This document shows, one piece after another, positions 61,376 through 64,000 of a DNA stretch of 64,000 nt; the first letter of the stretch is position 1; each line of letters starts with the position of its first letter. Under the pieces are notes generated by a model, which was given only the letters and a program-made list of their open reading frames with translations, was not told where the DNA came from and ran no database searches. The stretch lies in contig NZ_CP040428.1 of assembly GCF_005671395.1 (NCBI RefSeq), positions 434,001-498,000 of the forward strand. The letters are read 5' to 3'. This stretch comes from Jejubacter calystegiae (lineage in GTDB: Bacteria > Pseudomonadota > Gammaproteobacteria > Enterobacterales > Enterobacteriaceae). The translations under genes were made by a program, and so were the position numbers.

Positions 61376-62409
61376 TGGGTAAACGTAACAAGCGCAACCG
61401 CCAGGCCGCGGCAACGCAACAGGCACAGCAGGAAACCAGCAAGGCCGAGGCGTTCAGCTTTGGCGACCCGGTGCCGGTGCTGGACCGCCGCGAGCTGCTG
61501 GATTATGTGGAATGCGTACAGATGGACAGGTGGTATGAACCGCCGGTCAGCTTCGACGGACTGGCGCGCACCTACCGCTCCGCCGTGCATCATAGCTCAC
61601 CAATTGCCGTTAAGCGTGATATTCTCAGCAGTACCTATATCCCACATCGCCTGCTCAGCCAGCAGGCGTTCAGCCGTTTTGTGCAGGATTATCTGGTGTT
61701 TGGTAACGCCTACCTGGAGAAACGCACCAACCGGCTCGGCGGAATCCTCTCACTGGAGCCCGCGCTGGCAAAGTACACCCGCCGCGGCGTGGACCTCGAC
61801 ACCTACTGGTTTGTGCAGTACGGCATGACCACCCAGCCCTATGAATTCACCAAAGGCAGCGTTTTTCACCTGATGGAGCCGGACATTAACCAGGAGATTT
61901 ACGGCCTGCCCGGCTACCTGTCCGCCATCCCGTCCGCGCTGCTGAACGAATCCGCGACCCTGTTCCGCCGTAAGTACTACATTAACGGCAGCCATGCCGG
62001 ATTTATCATGTACATGACCGACGCGGCGCAGAACCAGGAAGACGTGGACAACATCCGCAAGGCGATGAAAAGCGCCAAAGGCCCGGGTAACTTCCGCAAT
62101 CTGTTTATGTACAGTCCGAACGGCAAGAAGGACGGCATCCAGATCATTCCGCTGTCCGAGGTCGCGGCAAAGGACGAGTTTCTGAACATCAAGAACGTGA
62201 GCCGCGACGATATGATGGCGGCTCACCGCGTGCCGCCGCAGATGATGGGGATTATGCCAAGTAATGTTGGCGGCTTTGGTGATGTGGAAAAGGCCAGTAA
62301 AGTCTTTGTCAGAAATGAATTAACCCCTCTACAAAAATGCTTATGTGAACTTAACAAGTGGGCTGACGAAGAAATCATTACCTTTAGTCAATATTCACTA
62401 GAGGTTTGA
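61375..62409 (+). CDS. Q: Portal protein gpQ
   Basis: 344 residues, equal to P2 gpQ. Basic start (KRNKRNRQAAATQQ), FGDPVPVLDRRELLDYVECV, VHHSSPIAVKRDILSSTYIP, FHLMEPDINQEIYGLPGYLS, ATLFRRKYYINGSHAGFIMY, IIPLSEVAAKDEFLNIKNVS. The last ~37 codons keep the gpQ sequence pattern (VFVRNELTPLQKCLCELN..., ITFSQYSLEV) but switch to AT-rich codons. They overlap the convergent HEPN gene by 22 bp, so the recombination point for the accessory genes seems to lie inside Q. Confidence 0.95.
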   Translation: MGKRNKRNRQAAATQQAQQETSKAEAFSFGDPVPVLDRRELLDYVECVQMDRWYEPPVSFDGLARTYRSAVHHSSPIAVKRDILSSTYIPHRLLSQQAFSRFVQDYLVFGNAYLEKRTNRLGGILSLEPALAKYTRRGVDLDTYWFVQYGMTTQPYEFTKGSVFHLMEPDINQEIYGLPGYLSAIPSALLNESATLFRRKYYINGSHAGFIMYMTDAAQNQEDVDNIRKAMKSAKGPGNFRNLFMYSPNGKKDGIQIIPLSEVAAKDEFLNIKNVSRDDMMAAHRVPPQMMGIMPSNVGGFGDVEKASKVFVRNELTPLQKCLCELNKWADEEIITFSQYSLEV

Positions 62410-63185
62410 TATGTCATTTCAGCAAGTTTCGCCGTCAACTTACTAATCAAACCATCACACAATTTGGTTATTTGTCTAGTGGCCTCTTTAAGCTCTTGAG
62501 GGGTCACTGAATCAAACCCCTCACCATGAGCAATTCTATTTCTCTTTTTTAATAACTCATCAATAATATTGAGGTACCCCACACGCCTACGTTTCTTTTT
62601 TGGCCTCCATCTAGATTCAATAATATTAATCACATCGATTCCCTTTACTGAATCATCATCTACAGCCCGCAATATCGTTCTCCTCAATGAATCACCTATT
62701 TGAGACTCGATATTATACATTTCAGAAACATCAAAGTCATTAATTGACAACTCATCCAAAACTAAAGGAATGTCAAATACATTAAATATACGTTCAATTG
62801 TATCAACTGTTGGATTTGCATTTGTAGAAGACAATTTATCGCTATCAAACTGTATTGGCAAAGACCGTTCAACATTCATTATAAAATCAGAAAAAGATTG
62901 ACATTTATTATTTCTAACCTTATCAGAACAAGTAACAACATGTTCTGATAGCATCCGAATTGGTACTAACGAAGGTGCAATCTCTAACTCATTCAGTTCA
63001 TCAACAAATTCTTTGCACATTTCACGAACAAAACCTTCAAAATAACCGCAAAGTAAAACCAAACCAGAGCGAGTCAAAGCATTTATGGCCGTAATATTCC
63101 CTCCTGGCTCAGTGTTTTTCTCTGCCATATTTGCAAGGAGGATTATCTCATCAAATCTCTTCATGTAAACAGATCTGCACTCCAT
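62388..63185 (-). CDS. HEPN-nuclease-like protein (MAE_28990/MAE_18760 type), partner of DUF262
   Basis: 265 residues, AT-rich. The C-terminal part has the HEPN RNase signature R-x4-H in KKRNRIAHGEGF (Arg215, His220). An acidic helical N-terminal domain precedes it (FDEIILLANMAEKNTEPGGN, LVLLCGYFEGFVREMCKEFV). The length, the LCGYFEGFVREM block and the RNRIAHG motif fit the HEPN-like nucleases often encoded next to DUF262 genes. GGGG precedes the ATG at 63185. It starts 4 bp after the DUF262 stop, so the two form one operon. A defence role is inferred from domain type, pairing and site. Confidence 0.72.
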   Translation of the reverse strand: MECRSVYMKRFDEIILLANMAEKNTEPGGNITAINALTRSGLVLLCGYFEGFVREMCKEFVDELNELEIAPSLVPIRMLSEHVVTCSDKVRNNKCQSFSDFIMNVERSLPIQFDSDKLSSTNANPTVDTIERIFNVFDIPLVLDELSINDFDVSEMYNIESQIGDSLRRTILRAVDDDSVKGIDVINIIESRWRPKKKRRRVGYLNIIDELLKKRNRIAHGEGFDSVTPQELKEATRQITKLCDGLISKLTAKLAEMTYQTSSEY

Positions 63186-63189
63186 GCCG

Positions 63190-64000
63190 TTACCCCATCA
63201 ATGCTTCAGTCAGGATCGTGCTCCTACTTAATGCCGAATTCTTTTTAGAAGTCCCCTGAAATAGATTTTTCCAGTACCCATCATTCTGAAATACACTAAA
63301 TGCTTTATCAGCAAGTTTATCTCGCCATCCATTCTCAAATGCCCTAGAGAAAGCTACCATTTGAGACTCATAAATAGATCCATTAATTCTATTTTGAAAA
63401 AAACCTTCTTTCGGATCGACTTGATTCTTGGGTTTTCTAAAAGCAGTCCCTGGTCCCAATTCGTTATAAATCAAATCAACCGTACCATAGAAAAGAGTTT
63501 TAATATACTCAGCCCTAGAGCTTGATATTTCACGATTATCTTCCATATGTAAATTCAAATATTCCGAGTAATTATCAGAATAGTCAGAGGTACTAGTTAA
63601 CTCTCTATATGCCATAAACCTTAAAACTAATTCAACAGCTTTCATTGATTTAGCATCTTGTTCAGGCAAGGAAATCAAATCTTCAAATTTTTTGTATCTT
63701 GCCAAATCCTTTAAAAGCTCATTATAACTCCCCCTATATACACAATTACGAACCTCTTGATCAGAAAGCGATGCGCTTCCAGTGTTCAGTCGCTCAAACA
63801 CTTCAAACTTCAAAGCCTCATCAGACTCATTAAGGACCACAATACATCTAATTGCTCTTTTGGCTATATTTGAGCGAAGAACCCGGTCTAATTGAAGATA
63901 CTCCTTACCATTAATCTCAGAGATTATTTTCAGACCACTAAGTTTAAGTGGAGTCAATCCAGAATCAGGAAATAGATTTTCTATCTCAGTTGCTTTAATG
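63190..64000 (-). CDS. DUF262-domain protein, C-terminal part (cut by window edge)
   Basis: At least 270 residues are visible and the frame runs off the window. The DUF262 family hallmark FEVFERLNTGSASLSDQEVRN is present, with LDRVLRSNIAKRAIRCIVVL before it. The upstream DGQQR-type nucleotidase/ParB-like motif must lie outside the window. The part after the hallmark is helical, without an HNH/DUF1524 nuclease motif, unlike GmrSD enzymes; the nuclease may therefore be the HEPN partner. About 35% G+C by eye, against nearly 60% in the phage genes. Confidence 0.8.
   Translation of the reverse strand, partial: IKATEIENLFPDSGLTPLKLSGLKIISEINGKEYLQLDRVLRSNIAKRAIRCIVVLNESDEALKFEVFERLNTGSASLSDQEVRNCVYRGSYNELLKDLARYKKFEDLISLPEQDAKSMKAVELVLRFMAYRELTSTSDYSDNYSEYLNLHMEDNREISSSRAEYIKTLFYGTVDLIYNELGPGTAFRKPKNQVDPKEGFFQNRINGSIYESQMVAFSRAFENGWRDKLADKAFSVFQNDGYWKNLFQGTSKKNSALSRSTILTEALMG

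Larger units (their letters stand above)
42281..64000. mobile_element. Prophage 2: P2-like prophage, left part (runs off the window)
   Basis: More than 21.7 kb. It has the complete P2 late map, in order ogr, D, U, T, E', E, FII, FI, H, I, J, W, V, S, R, lysC, lysB, K, Y, X, L, M, N, O leftward and P, Q rightward. A DUF262/HEPN gene pair follows. Integrase, repressor, early genes and right att are expected beyond 64000. All structural and lysis genes look intact. It uses the same tRNA as prophage 1, having been inserted next to it. Confidence 0.93.

Noticed and set aside
62300..62409. Portal gene truncated by the accessory insertion
   Set aside because: The protein has full P2 length and a P2-like C-terminal pattern; only base composition changes.

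Overview
The window is from a member of the Enterobacteriaceae. The first 13 kb carries the conserved chromosomal order glnE-ygiF-ygiM-cca-uppP-folB-plsY-tsaD-rpsU-dnaG-rpoD-mug-ileX, and the proteins are close to those of Escherichia, Enterobacter and relatives. I cannot name the genus. glnE is cut by the left edge.

From the 3' half of the tRNA-Ile gene (ileX, anticodon CAT) onward the sequence is two P2-family (Peduoviridae) prophages in tandem, both integrated at the same tRNA. Prophage 1 (13140-42338, about 29.2 kb) is complete. A 58-bp perfect direct repeat of the tRNA 3' end flanks it, and it ends with its own integrase. Its replication and control region (CI, Cox, CII, DUF2732, Dam, gpA, a LexA-boxed gene) resembles phage 186. 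Its tail and lysis region (DUF2586 sheath, DUF2597 tube, lysis cassette placed inside the tail operon, fused hub and spike) resembles the HP1 group. Prophage 2 starts at the shared att copy at 42281 and runs off the right edge. It is a classical P2 late region (ogr-D-U-T-E'-E-FII-FI-H-I-J-W-V-S-R-lysC-lysB-K-Y-X-L-M-N-O, with P-Q divergent). Its integrase, repressor and replication genes must lie to the right of the window.

The two phages share a plan but are distant relatives. Terminase and portal (P, Q) are read rightward and divergently from the long leftward capsid-tail operon. Each makes its tail assembly chaperone by a programmed -1 frameshift, at A AAA AAC in prophage 1 and T TTT TTG in prophage 2. 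Each carries a 19-bp pair of direct repeats beside its att core, probably integrase arm sites, and the sequence differs between the phages. Prophage 2 has two perfect TTGT-N12-ACAA Ogr boxes, one between O and P and one before FI.

Accessory, AT-rich cargo sits at places typical for P2 phages. Prophage 1 has a BRCT-domain gene between cI and int, a plus-strand orphan gene at 36128 and an SOS-box gene downstream of gpA. Prophage 2 has a three-helix membrane protein in the S/V gap (the P2 orf30 locus). At the right edge, downstream of Q, it has a DUF262 gene paired with a HEPN-nuclease-like gene. That pair is the best candidate for a little-characterised defence system and is cut by the window edge.
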